The translations under genes and the position numbers were made by a program. The notes beneath the pieces are model-generated. The model saw only the letters and a program-made list of their open reading frames with translations, ran no database searches and was not told the DNA's origin. DNA of 64,000 bases from Zychaea mexicana (Eukaryota > Mucoromycota > Mucoromycetes > Mucorales > Lichtheimiaceae): the NCBI RefSeq assembly GCF_025766255.1, contig NW_026516670.1:620001-684000 (forward strand), given 5' to 3'. Position 1 is the stretch's first letter; each line of letters starts with the position of its first letter. Below are positions 43,645-56,110 of the stretch, in pieces.

Positions 43645-46600
43645 TTTTTTTACTCAGGCAGCCTCCGGGCGTAACAACAACAATATGAGCACTCTATACG
43701 TACTGTGATATTCATTCTTGCAAAGTCCATATAATCTCTTTAAAGCTTACCGTGATTAGCTGTTTCAACCTGCTCAATGACCACTGTAGTAGGTACTATT
43801 TGATCAGGTTTTGATAATTCCTTTTGCGACTGAAGAAGCTGCTACTGAATGTTTGATTCTAGATTTTCTTTACAATTCAAAGGAAGGGCGAGAGTTGGTT
43901 AGTTGCTACTTAAAGCACAGATGAAAAAAAAATCGAAGTCTATGATATGAGCCGCGGTTGTACTTATCGAATAATACATGTTTCAAAGATCGTTGACGAT
44001 TCCTGAGCTGGTCGTGTCAAAATAAGATCATCGCTGTCAACTAACTTTTTAGACCTTCAACTGTGGCAAAGATTGAAGGCACGTCCTTTTGAAAGAAATC
44101 GAATGCTAATTCCGTAAATGCTGCTTGTAAAGATGACCACATTATAACTGTACTCCTGAAAGGATGAGAAAAAGGTAACGGCTTAAGGTGAGTAGGTTAT
44201 CATATGAAAAGCGCGCGCCGGGAGTTGAATGATCTGCATGATTATGCTACTGTGCTCCCAGCCAGGGTTGTTTTAGACTGACAAACCTTCCAAGATCTAA
44301 CGCGAGCAAGCATGTCCCTTAGGACACAGCTTTCACGCTGCCTTTAAATTTTAGGCTAAATCATTTCCGTCTACTGCGCAGCAAGATGGGGCACTTTGCT
44401 AGGACCCGCTGTATAGTTGTCAACGGCAGCAAGCATTCGGTAGCTTAATAAAGGCGGTTTAGCTTAGCAACAACCTGCATGATTTATATGCTGTGCGCGA
44501 TTCCGATTGAGCTAAATGCGTGGAAAGTCTGTAAGATACTTAAAAGCTCATGATTTATACGGTATCAATCCGTTTTATATTTGCCTTACGACTACGAATA
44601 CTATTATGGAGAAAACAGTCGACGATATATACTAGCTGCGTATCTTATTTGTTAACAAGCTACTGTACAAATGCGTATCGTTTAATGGCTAGTGAAGAGC
44701 TTTATCGGTTTGCGTATATTACTGAACGTAAAAAGTAGATACCGCTCTAAAGAAATTGTGCGTTAATACATATATTATTCATTTTTCAGCAAAAGAAAAG
44801 AGCAAGATTTAGGCGTTCGGATTAATACACTATTATCACCAACTCATTTTGGCGCATATTTTTTGTTGGCAATAGAAGCATAGCGAATGTGTAGTTCCAT
44901 CTGTTAAACGCCTTGAAATGGACCGTCTATTGAAATTTTTTGGCATGCTAGTAGTAGCAGTCAACAAAAACAGTAAATCATACAAGTCAATTAAATTTGT
45001 CTGATGGCTAACCCATTCTTGTTCGAACCAGAATCTCAAGCACAAAAATGAACATCTGTAATAGATTAAACGTTACAACAAAAGGTATATTATGCATGGT
45101 TAGTAGTAAAATAATTATAAAAAAAGGTACTCTATTATCCCTAAAAACATTTACAATAGAAAATATAAGAGTAAAGCGGTGAGGGTGGGGATGGAGATGT
45201 CATAGAGTTGTAGCATTTCTCCTATTTAAAGTATCTATGATGATTAAGTGGTGTTGGTATCGCAAATATGGAGTCATGAGGGTATACGTTCATACACTTG
45301 TAATTTGATTGATTGGAGATATTGTTGTTGTCGTGTAGGTATAGTGTCACATTCCTCCCTCTTCCCTCTCTTTTATTTATGAGTAATAACTTCAAGAAAA
45401 CTTCAGCAACTCATTCCATCTGCTTTGAATAATAAGAAAAGACACCATGCCTAGAAAGCTCAAAATAAGAAAAAAATGAGTATATAAATTTTGTACTTTG
45501 TTGAAGCACTTGGTAAATATTATCAGCTATAATGAAAATCTTTGCCCTTGCATATAATCAGGCATAGAACAAGAATGAAAAAGAAAAATAAAGACAACGA
45601 ATAGGAGGAGTTTTTCAGCATATCATACAAGGAAAATGCGCTCGTCATCACCCGTCGTTATCATCGATCTAGATATATTATGCAAAGCATCGTCATTAGT
45701 TAAGAAGCTCTTCTTTGTCTTTAGAAGAGAACAATGAATTTGTCTGTGTGTATGCAAATTAGTTGATTAGATGATGTAAGGGTCTTTGATCCGAAAATCT
45801 GATAAAAGAGAATGTCTTGACAATTAACTATATTTGTAGTATGCACTATTATTATATATAAAATTGATGAAAGTGCTTGGTGTAACAATTATCGTTAGAT
45901 ATGCAGAATTAGTACTGTATAATCTCTAGTATCATAGTAAGTGCGAAAAGAAGGATACAACATCGATTACACATTGATCTCAAAGGCAAGGTGCATGATT
46001 ATCGTTTAACTAGACACCCCCTATTCTTTTGGGGGGTCGCTTCTGCTGGTTCTACTGCTTCTACTATGCTAGTATCTTTCTTTTTTGGTTATAGTTAAAG
46101 TTTTACAGGGAACAAAGAGAGAGATAGAAGACTGCCCAAAGGGAGAACGTGAAATGATCTGATGGTGTACTTACAAGATTCGGGGCATTTTTTACTATGT
46201 TCCGTGCTTTGTGTCGTGCTTTACTTTGCGGGGCAGGCCGAATAGCTACTTTATTGAAACATCAGTTTCTGACATCCAATCTTTTACTAACTTTATCATA
46301 TGTTTAGTGCATGTAACTTTGCACGGTGCGTAGTAATCTATTTGATGGTTCAAAAACCCAACAAAAATTGATGAGAGCTATCTCATTGTAGTCATGGTAT
46401 ATTCACCCTCCTTTCCTTTCTTGTATAAGGCACAATTTAATACTTATTGTACCATCAACATTACTGGTCACGTGTGCTAACTCTTGAGCCACTACTAGCC
46501 ATTGTGGTGTCAAGATGCTCATAAACAGGGAAGAATGAATCGCTTATAGTAAACCTCCTCTTTTTATTTTGTTCTAGCCTTGGTCTAAACATACACATAT

Positions 46601-49600
46601 TTCTAAGAATCTGATCTGTGGTGAGGCTGAGTGTCCAATGCGCAGGACTATTGTTGGAGGACGGAGAGACCAGAACGTGTAGCACACGGTTCAATAATAG
46701 CGATTACGTACTATTGGGCTTAGTAGCGCTGAAAAGGAGAGGGAGGGGGGAAGAGGCTCTGCTAAATAATAGAAAAGGTGATACAACCATTGTAAAGTAT
46801 GATGACTACAATGATATCAAGGCGCGGTCATACTGACTTTTATGACGTATAATTAGCGATAGCAGCACAGTACACACAATGATAACAAATGCATGTGCAC
46901 ATATGTATGTATGTACGTAGAGTTAGTAATAGCAGCAGTTAAAGAAAGCTAAACCTTGTGACGCAGAATATATTATAAGATTATACAATATGCACTCGGG
47001 TGAAAGGTGAAAAGAAAGGAGGTGCTGCAGCAAGTCAGTGAGATGATCGGCGAAAAGTAAATTTGACAAACATCGTGTTCGTGTCACAGACACTCTATCA
47101 CGCATATGGTAACCCGTCTTTCAACGCAACTTGAAGCCAGCAGCTTTACGTCTACTTTCGTCTACACCAGAGGGCAAGAGGCAGATGGGGTGGCTTTGAT
47201 GATGACAGTTTTGCTGCTATTTACACTAATCAGTAATTTTTGTAATTAGCAGCTGCTCTCAGCTGCAAAAGAAAAACCCCACCAGTACTGTAGTGGATAA
47301 GAAGGAGCTGGGAGGCGGGGGGGGGCGTTATATACAATAGATGATCAAATACTTTGTTGTTTTCTCAAGATTGTCCTGCTCACAAAAATTTATAGTAATC
47401 ATGAGATTTCGACAGTCCAGCAGAAGGCCACCATTCATTTCTTTTCTGTGGATACACTTGCTGTGTTATGAGCCGTGACAGGTACTTGTTTTTTAATATT
47501 AGTTTTATTAATAACTCGTTTTCTATAAGTTGAACTTGGCCTTACAACGAACAGCAACAACGACTACTACTGTTGCTGCTGCTGCTGCCGCTCCTGCTCC
47601 TGCTGCAAGGAAAAGCGGCGATTGGAGGGGCAGAAGGTAGTTACGGAAGGGTAAAAAAAAGGAGTATCAGTATAGAACAAACTTGACTAGAAAGTATTGT
47701 GCAACCTACTAGGCATCAACAACAACACAATAAATTATATATAGATAAGCCGGTTTCTTGAATTTACCAGTTCTACTGTAATCACGAAGAGCCGTAAATA
47801 CAACCCGTCGATTAAAATAGATTACCCATATTTATTTGGACTATCACTTTAGTGATCTGTCGTTTTCAAATTCTGTTTTCAACCGAATAAGCATACTGTA
47901 GAGGTGGATATATTAAAATAGGGCATGCAAAAAGCCCACCATTATCGCGATTCGCTATCGAGGGCTGGTGTATAAAAACGCGATGATGATGGTGGTCATT
48001 ATGCTAAAACTTAGGAATAGAGGAAAGAAGGGAGACAGAAGGTAAGATAGTGTAGAAAAGACATTCAATACATAGCGTCTTCTTGTCACTGCGTATAAGT
48101 ACCTCTTAAAGAGCCTATGGGTATTCTTTTTCTCCATACAGTAGCTCATATACACAATGATAGCAACAGCTTTACATGATCGTATTGAAGGGAAAAAGGT
48201 ACTCTGCGCAAACAGGAGTGTGTAGCAATCGCACCACCATCATCAGAAGTAACAAAAATCACAGAAAGGGAGAATAAACCCCCACAGATGTTGTGACGAT
48301 CGACTAATAGCATGTACTAGCTACTCCATCGGTATGTCTGGCTAGTCGTGATGGTAAAAAAAACCCAAACATTCGTTTCCTTATACTTTCTCCGTTTGTA
48401 TAGAAAAATGTGGGTTTTACAGCATATAACAGCAATGGGTTTATAAACGCCCTTTATTGGGAGAGCTAGTAGCTAGTAGCTACTGATTAGGAGTTTTAGT
48501 GCAAACAGGCATTTCGTATCGGTTTTTCTTTGAAACCGGTCATCGAGTAATAGTACCACGCGCGAAAAAAAAAAAAAAGCGGTTCCGATAATTGAAGAAA
48601 AAGAGAACAAAAGATCGAGCAGCTTTTTATTCTCTCCTGCATTATCACACTACTGCAGTCATTGACGAATGAAAAGAAGAGTGTATGAAACAAGCAAAGA
48701 ATAGATGCAAATAGAAGTTGAAGGGAAACAAAAAGAAATTAAGGGAGCAATAGCAGCATCATCCTCAAAACAATAGCTACATTTAAAAAGGATGGCTTGC
48801 CGTTTAAAGCAAACCGGATGAAGAGACCTAGCCAAAGAGAAAGTTATTCGAAGGGGCCACTCCCTGATGTGATGGATTGTTTGAAAAGGGTAAAAACAAA
48901 TGGTGGGGTTCTGTTTGTGATTGCTTATGGGAAGCGTTATCATATAAAATATATAATAAAGCCCCCCAATTTCTTAGCATGAGTCTCGTTCTTGTTAGGG
49001 TTCACACGCACTTACAGGGGAAGGAGGCGCTGGCCCCGAACCAAGAACACGCACACACGCCATATATACAATTCTTTCGTATTAGGAGAGAAAGGCAGAC
49101 TAACAGCTACAGCAGCAGCAGTGATAGTAGTGATAGTAGCAGCAGTAGTGGCAGTAGTAATAACAATACTAGAAAAATACCCCATTGTTCAAGTGGGTAA
49201 GGCAAGGGGAGGGAGTCAAATGTGCGTGTGCAAAAAAAGGCAACCGAGCAAATTTTTATAAGCTTTAAGGAACACAAAAAAAAGGGGTCATGGGCTGCAC
49301 ACACGCATCACGCAAACATGCGAGCACACACTTACACGCACGGCATATCACACATCCTACCAGCAGAACAGCGCACCGTCAAGGTCGTAAGGCGGATGAT
49401 CTTCATAAATTGGGTACACCATCGTATTTTTTGACGCGACCTAATTATTCTCTTTTCTCTTCTTTCTTCCTTTTATTTCTTTTACAACTTCTATTAAAGT
49501 CATTTAACAAGAACCCTGTCCAATCGTTCTCTTTCACTCTCTGCTACTCTTTTTCTTCCTTCTCCTGGCCCCAATCAACCATTCCTTCCCCATCATCTTA

Positions 49601-49613
49601 TACTTTTTGATAT
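43645..49613. other. 6-kb gene desert
   Basis: No supported gene on either strand; ORFs are short and featureless. Noted items: a further GTCGTGTCAAAA word at 44011, TATG/TACG alternations at about 46900-46920, a CTG/CTC triplet tract at about 47570-47605, a G-run (GGCGGGGGGGGCG) at about 47315, and AGC/AGT triplets at about 49105-49160 in the leader of the next gene. No tRNA or snRNA recognised. Confidence 0.45.
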
Positions 49614-50819
49614 ATGGCACCATCTAACTACAACAACAATCGGTTGACGCAGCAGCGCGTTGCTATTATTCCATCTAAGAATATGGCTTTTTTTGATGAT
49701 GACGACGAGGACGACGACATCAGCAGCATGGGATACTCCCACACCAGCTCTATCCACACTAACGCAACCTCCAGCGACACATTTGCATTAGCAGAATTCT
49801 TATCTACCACCAGTCCCGACGAGTTCGCTAAACCTTCTTCCACCAGCAACAGAAAAAAACTCCAGCAACGTCGTGCATCCCGTTTGCTCAGCAAGCTACG
49901 AAAACGTCCTACCACAGCGAGTCTTACAGCAACAGTAACAGACATCTCCTCTATCAATAGCAGCAGCACTCATGATAACGCAGCATCTACTACTACTTCC
50001 AACAGCATCAACAACACCCAGCGGAAGCATATACCATTACCAGAGTATCATCCTCCTCCACCACCCACCATTGCACCACCGGTGCCTACTCTTCCTCAAC
50101 AAATCATGAATGCTCCCACTTCTTCTTACCCTCCACCGCCGCCTTTTTCTACAGCATCCATGCGTGATTCTGGTGTCTACAGTGAAGTGTCTGACAAGGA
50201 TTATATCCCTCCGCCGCCGCCAGTACCACCACCGCCAGTTCCGTCCTTAGATCTCTTCCCCATGCCACCGCCATCTATTCCCGCCAAATCCCGCGCACGT
50301 CCACGCCGACCCGCACCGTTGCCTGCAGATGTAGCATCTGCTGCCATTCACGCTGCACTACGTAGTGTGCCTGAAGCTGCCCTCCGACGGCGATCTGTTG
50401 TGCGCAGTGGTGCTACTAGTCAGCGTACCAGTAATAGTCATCAACAAGAAGAGCATCATCAGAAGCAGCGTACCACGACTTCTGCTACCACATGTCCACA
50501 TTGCCGGCAACATATCAACGCAGGAGACCACAAAGATGACAGCCGACGGCTGTCATGCCCACCAGCATTAGCAACTGGTAATATGCTGGCGAAAGAGCAA
50601 AGTGGTAATAATGAATCCACACTGCGCCAGATGATTCTCCAGCTAGAAAAACAGCTAGCAGATGAACGCAAGTCGCGCAAGAAGCTGGAGCAAGTAGTCA
50701 TGTCTCGGCACCAACAAGCTATAGCACTCAAACGGGAAGAGGTTGCAGAAGAACGGGATCGATGGAACGACGATATTCAATGGATGCAAGACCGCATTTC
50801 TTCATCATTACCAGAGTAG
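49614..50819 (+). CDS. proline-rich protein with CxxC motif and C-terminal coiled coil
   Basis: Intronless, 401 residues, starting at an ATG after a CT-rich leader. Acidic DDDDEDDD patch at about 28-35, Ser/Thr/Asn-rich segments, and basic RRASRLLSKLRKRP at about 86-99. Repeated polyproline blocks (YHPPPPPTIAPPVP, YPPPPPF, IPPPPPVPPPPVP) at about 140-225 are suited to SH3, WW or profilin binding. A TTCPHCRQHI segment near 292 gives CxxC-x-x-x-H, a possible half zinc site. The last 60 residues (TLRQMILQLEKQLADERKSR) form a coiled coil. Such proteins often act as actin or signalling scaffolds. No family recognised. It is tandem with the RING gene, 363 bp upstream of it. Confidence 0.75.
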   Translation: MAPSNYNNNRLTQQRVAIIPSKNMAFFDDDDEDDDISSMGYSHTSSIHTNATSSDTFALAEFLSTTSPDEFAKPSSTSNRKKLQQRRASRLLSKLRKRPTTASLTATVTDISSINSSSTHDNAASTTTSNSINNTQRKHIPLPEYHPPPPPTIAPPVPTLPQQIMNAPTSSYPPPPPFSTASMRDSGVYSEVSDKDYIPPPPPVPPPPVPSLDLFPMPPPSIPAKSRARPRRPAPLPADVASAAIHAALRSVPEAALRRRSVVRSGATSQRTSNSHQQEEHHQKQRTTTSATTCPHCRQHINAGDHKDDSRRLSCPPALATGNMLAKEQSGNNESTLRQMILQLEKQLADERKSRKKLEQVVMSRHQQAIALKREEVAEERDRWNDDIQWMQDRISSSLPE

Positions 50820-51182
50820 CTTCTTTCTTCTTCGAAGTTAATCTGCCCCTCATCTTCTCCTTCTAGTAGTATAACTTTTATTTTTTGTAACTCTATTTTT
50901 TGAATCAAATGCTTATTATTACTATTACTTATATTACTATTATTATCTCGCAACCATACATTACAGCTACCCGTACAAGTGAACTATATACTACAGAATT
51001 TTCTCTTTTTGATATGATCGTTTTTGTTAGAGGGTTGATAAGATGAGGAGAGGGCTGCTACTATAAAACATGTGTATATATCATAAATCGACCAGCTGAA
51101 ATGAATCACCGATTTTCATGAAACGAATGAGCGAATTTATCTCTGCTCTTCTCTTCTTCCCTTTCGGCTTTACTAAAGAAAT
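50820..51182. other. spacer between Pro-rich and RING genes
   Basis: AT-rich 3' flank with ATTACTATT triplet runs at about 50915-50945, then the short leader of the RING gene. No gene. Confidence 0.45.
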
Positions 51183-52466
51183 ATGAACAACAATACACCA
51201 CGACGGTCGCCTCGATTGTGCCGGTCATCCACTCGATTCGACCCCATATCCCGTCGCAGTGGACGATCTCGACGTCGTGGCAACCAGGAGCAACAAGAAC
51301 AAGAGCCACTAGTACCTCCCAGCAGTTCTACCGGTGCTGGTGAAACAATACCATCTCGGCCCTTACTACGCCGCAGTCGTCGATTGAACTCGCAGCAACA
51401 ATTCGATCAACAACAACAACAGCAAGAACGAGAACATCGACAACGCCGTAGCGCTCGACAACCGTCTCCTTCATCCTTGCTCCGTAATGTGGTTGAAGTA
51501 CCTGCGAATATGACAGGCCCTGCCATGTTGGCCGATGTTATTACCCAAGCTGTGGTCAATGCTTATCGTGAACGTCGCAATAACAGCAACAGCAGCAGCA
51601 ACAGCGATGACGATCCCGATCATTATGCATCAACGACCTCTTCTGCTGCTGCCCCGGTACCAACAGAAACAACAACAACAGGAGCAGCAGGAGCAGGAGC
51701 GGCAGTATTCGACCCTTCGTCATTATTTTTGGACAGTGCATTACCACCCGAAGCGAATTCTGAAGAAAACAGCTTTTTTCGCATCGTTCGAATGCCTTTG
51801 GTTGTGCCAAGCGATGCTTCTGCCACTGTTACCTCGTCTTCGCCTGAGGTAGTCATGCCCATGTACATTGTCGGGTATAGGACACAGCAAGAAGTCACCT
51901 CGACCCCGCCCGACCATTTCCAGCAAGCTGCTCCTGCACCAACACCGGTATCTCCGGCAGCATCGCCCGCATCATCGCCAGAAGCCCAACAAGCTGCAAC
52001 AGCAGATGGTGTACGACGCAGTCAACGTATACGGGACCTTCAACAAAGGCAGCAACAGGAAGAGGATGAAAGACGAAGGAACCAACGGTCAGAGACGGAT
52101 AATAGACGATACACGGTCAGCCGATGGATTATCTACTTTATCAGCGGGATGGACAACAACAATCCAAGCTATGATGATTTGGTTGCAGCATGGCAGGCAG
52201 AACATCGAAATACTGGGCTGACCGTAGAGCAGATCAACAGTTGCGCGCCGCAGCAACTATTTACCCCTCAAGTCGCCGCATCCATCGTAGGTGGAAACGA
52301 ACAATGTCATGTCTGTCTGGAAAAGTTTGAACTCCTGGAGAACGTGCGCGTGCTAACATGTCAACACGGATTCCATCAAGAGTGTATTGATAAATGGCTC
52401 ATTGAAGCTCAAAACCGGTGTCCCCTTTGTCGAGAAACTGCCGTACCGCCATCACTATCATCCTAG
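51183..52466 (+). CDS. RING-H2 zinc-finger protein (putative E3 ubiquitin ligase)
   Basis: Intronless, 427 residues. The C-terminal RING-H2 domain (about 375-418) has the full ligand set C-x2-C ... C-x-H-x2-H ... C-x2-C: CHVCLEKFELL, CQHGFHQECIDKWL and CPLCRE. This is the class that binds E2 enzymes and transfers ubiquitin. The rest is low complexity: an Arg/Ser-rich N-terminus (RRSPRLCRSSTRF), Gln runs, and a Ser/Ala/Thr-rich middle. The stretch RRYTVSRWIIYFISGM before the RING is the only hydrophobic segment and is too short and polar to call a membrane helix with confidence. Substrate unknown. Confidence 0.88.
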   Translation: MNNNTPRRSPRLCRSSTRFDPISRRSGRSRRRGNQEQQEQEPLVPPSSSTGAGETIPSRPLLRRSRRLNSQQQFDQQQQQQEREHRQRRSARQPSPSSLLRNVVEVPANMTGPAMLADVITQAVVNAYRERRNNSNSSSNSDDDPDHYASTTSSAAAPVPTETTTTGAAGAGAAVFDPSSLFLDSALPPEANSEENSFFRIVRMPLVVPSDASATVTSSSPEVVMPMYIVGYRTQQEVTSTPPDHFQQAAPAPTPVSPAASPASSPEAQQAATADGVRRSQRIRDLQQRQQQEEDERRRNQRSETDNRRYTVSRWIIYFISGMDNNNPSYDDLVAAWQAEHRNTGLTVEQINSCAPQQLFTPQVAASIVGGNEQCHVCLEKFELLENVRVLTCQHGFHQECIDKWLIEAQNRCPLCRETAVPPSLSS

Positions 52467-54840
52467 TACAATAGCAGTAAAAATACATCATCAATCTATC
52501 CATCCATCAATATCGCATACAGAACCACACACAACTTCTGGTAAGCTTCTTACTTGTCTCCTGGCCTCTCAATGCCTTTCTCTCCCCCTTCATTTCCCTC
52601 CCTCCCCCCTAAAACGGATAACGGAAGAAAGAAAATACGAGGAAGTATGATCGACTTATTTAGATGGATTTGTATATATTATCTATTCATTTATTTATTT
52701 ATATAATCAAGGCCCCACACACGTCATTACAAGTGCATTTATATTGTATTATACCGTATACCAAATCTTCCACTCTCCAGCTCCCTTACGTTACTTACCA
52801 GTATCTAAAAAAACACAAGAAAAGCACATCCACCCTGTCCGATCTCTTTTTTTCTCACCATACTACTGCATTTCCGCCTCCCTTTCTTCTTATTCATGTT
52901 AATACAACAATTGAACCTCGTACATAAAACAATAAAAAAGATAATTTTCATAATTATAGTATATACGGAGGGGGATGATGTCTGTGCATCCTATTGCATA
53001 TAATACTATCTCTGTCTGCTTTTATATTGCTTTATGAGGAGTGGGAGGGGAAAGAGTGTGGATCAACGAGTTGCAGATATATTTATACTGTACTGTACCC
53101 TGCAAAAAATACGTTTCCCCATTTACAAAATCGCCGGGTGCGCATATCTGCATTTACTATTACTCCAAACCTAGGCTTGTTAGATGAAAGATTTCGACTG
53201 ACTTAGTTATTGACGACTACATGCTCGAAAAGTATCTTATTCTTCCCATTTTGATGCCATGTCGATAGCTTACGATATATCCTTGATTTCATTGAAAAAA
53301 CACAGCAGTAAATGTCCCACTTTTTTCCCTATCAAACTGAGCAGCATTGCTAAGTACGGGCTGTCCTTAAATACTAGATTGAGCTTGAGATGTACTGTTT
53401 ATGCGACGACACATATATTGACATCGGCGGTAAGAAGCAACATCAATGACGAGTCTCTTTCTTCTTGAGCTACTACGGCCTGCTCCCCTAACAAAATCCG
53501 TCCGAATGTAACACGTTGTATTTTGTAAAAAAAATCGTAAATAGTGCTTGACTTATACAACTCCAGTACATAACAAAGATGTGAAATGCACAGTAATGGT
53601 GAATATTGTCGATGCAACTTACCCCATGGCAATCTGATAATTCTTGGTTCTGTAAATATCACTTTAAAAAGTGTTATTTCTCGGGGCCCTCTGAAAACGT
53701 AATAAACAATAAAAAACATTGGTATATCCTTTAGGAATAAACGAAGCAATCAACAGGTAGGAGAAGAACAGAAAAAAATGATAGGAGGTATAGAGCGTCC
53801 TTCTACTACCGTCACTTTATGAACAATCTTGCCTTGCATTTGTATGTTTACATACTACTGTATACTACTGCTGCAGTAAGGAAAATATGTCGCAGCATCC
53901 ACTTTTTTATCATATGAGCAATACACTTTCGCTGTAGTATGTGCAGGGGAGAATAACGGAGAGGGTTCCTTCATTCTTTACTTTCCTGCTGGAGCTGATG
54001 TGGCAAGGTTGTTGTTGTTGTTGTGCCTTTCCCTCTCTCGATTTCTCATCATTGTACAGGATGTAGCTATTAGACCAACTATCGGATCAGGGGAAGTACT
54101 ATGCTCTTTATAATAGAGTAAATGTACTATCTATTCTTCATGATGACCGTATACTGCCAATCAGCTCGGGGAAGGGAAAGGAGGGCTATTATGATTATTT
54201 TTGTCTCGAGGAGACAGATAAGAATAATTTTGGGCTCGTATCATAATTAAATAGGAGGAGTAGTAAAAAAAATCAAGAACATAGAATAAATGTACTTCTC
54301 AAAACATTAAACTGTACCACTGATGCACACTACAAATCAATTGTGGGATAGGTTTAACATGACAATATAATATATAACTAAATCGCTATTAGCTATAGAC
54401 AGTAAAGATTGGTATTAAACCGGTGTATAGGGGTTGCGTGATGGAGACTAAGACCTTGTCTCTTCGCATTTTATGTCATCAATAATACAATAAAGATTAA
54501 GGATGTTCAAACCCCAAATTATAGGTACTATTTTCAGTTTGCCTATATTTGAGAATGTTGATACTCTAGTCGCTTTATTACTATATGAGAAATGTGTACA
54601 TAGTATTCTCCATTACCATGCAGCACTAAAAAGAATATATTGTACGACAGTAGCCAATAAAAGATTTTATTCACATCACTCGATCCTTTTTGTAGTGTTT
54701 GTTTCCTTTCAGTATATGACATATTTAAAACATCCTGTCGATTCTCGCTTCACGCAAATGTAGAAGAATTAATCACCTTGCCATTTATTCAGCAATCTGT
54801 CAAGCATATTTTGTCGTAGTCGTGAAATTCTGATGATAAC
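52467..54840. other. gene-poor intergenic region
   Basis: 2.4 kb of AT-rich sequence with only short ORFs that show no domain or splice context. A GTT triplet run lies at about 54011-54025. No RNA gene recognised. Confidence 0.4.
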
Positions 54841-56110
54841 GTTCTGTTCACATCATTATGGATCGACAGAAGATGTGTCAAGGTTGTTAAGGCTGCAACG
54901 GCATCAATGCCATGTTGAACGAATGTTTCTTCTTATTATGTTAAAGACCAGTTCCCGCAGGCTGGATGCATTGCTGAGATGCTCTAGAACATTGTTCGAA
55001 TGCCATGGTAGATACATAAAAGTGTCGTACGAGTCCAACTTACGGAGGTTTGATTGTTGAGCAATTGTCTGTGGTAGGTCAACCAGGAACTGTTTTCCTT
55101 CGTCGCAGTTCAAGTCACCCGGTGGACCGTTCGAGTAGGATAAAGCATAAACTTGAGGTGCAACACTGAAAATGTTTTCAAACCAGACTGCTTCGGGAAT
55201 AGCAATGTCGTTTGCTGCTGCCGTTGCTGCTTTTACCTCTTCTCGCTTCCTAGATATTTCTTCTTCTTATTAATTAAACGCTTCTTCGCCATCATTATTA
55301 CTGTCGTCGCTTTCGTCATCAAAAGCAAATGCACATTTAACGACAGCTGATGTGAGATTTGTAATGTTTTATACCGAGTCAATGTCGCGTAGTGCATCAT
55401 AGACGTGTTTGTTTCAAAAGCCAGACCCTGCAATTTGAACATGTTCAACCGATAAATAGACTGGGATTAGTGCTGAAACCGTGCCCGAGCCGATCATGTC
55501 TGGTATTTTGAAGATAAATACTAGCGTTTGCAATCGAGTAGCACTAACTTTTGAGACAAGGTATCAAACGATTCGTAGTAATTAATATTACAAGCATCGA
55601 CCGCTAATTTTTCAAACTCGATTTCCAGTGTTTCGATGGTGTTGTGGTCATGCTTGCGGAAGATGGGGCACAATTTTTTTATCGATGTCATAGTTTAAAG
55701 GGTTGATCGGTCGCAGCACGAGTCTTTTGAGTACATTTATAGTTGCCGTTGCTGTGGATGATTGTTCCGGTAATCGTGTGTAAAATACAATGTTCTCGAA
55801 CTCAATTTTATCTTGTACAGGTGCGAACCGAAACTCTTCAAGTGTTGGAAGGTTTTTTGCAACATGTTCCATCAGCCTTGCACAATAATCTGTGTATTTT
55901 GTGCTATCAATCGCCAGTGATTTCAGATCAGTTGGATATTTGTTAAAAATCTGGCCGAGAGCGACCTGAGCCCATCAGCGATTCAATTTCAAAGGTGGAA
56001 AGCTGCATGCCAGGTGGTAATGATGATACTGCCTTGATGTATTCCTGCGTACACTCTTCAAGCTTATAATCATTGCAGTAACGCTATTAGAGGATTCCCA
56101 AGTTGGGGCA
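54840..56110 (-). pseudogene. leucine-rich (F-box/LRR-like) pseudogene
   Basis: Minus-strand frames encode consecutive pieces of a leucine-rich protein resembling the large F-box/LRR families of Mucorales. Near 56075-55960 CTQEYIKAVSSLPPGMQLST; from about 55960 in another frame GQIFNKYPTDLKSLAID and HVAKNLPTLEEFRFAP, then NVLKRLVLRPINPLNYD. Near 55670 a new frame starts TIETLEIEFEKLAVDA, and at 54904-55113 LVDLPQTIAQQSNLRKLDSY and LEHLSNASSLRELVF. Stops fall between blocks, so at least two frameshifts are needed. Leu/Ile spacing is LRR-like; the F-box itself is not seen. Confidence 0.5.

Noticed and set aside
45000..45035. TTCGAACC word suggesting a tRNA T-loop
   Set aside because: Flanking bases do not pair as a T-arm and no A-box lies upstream.
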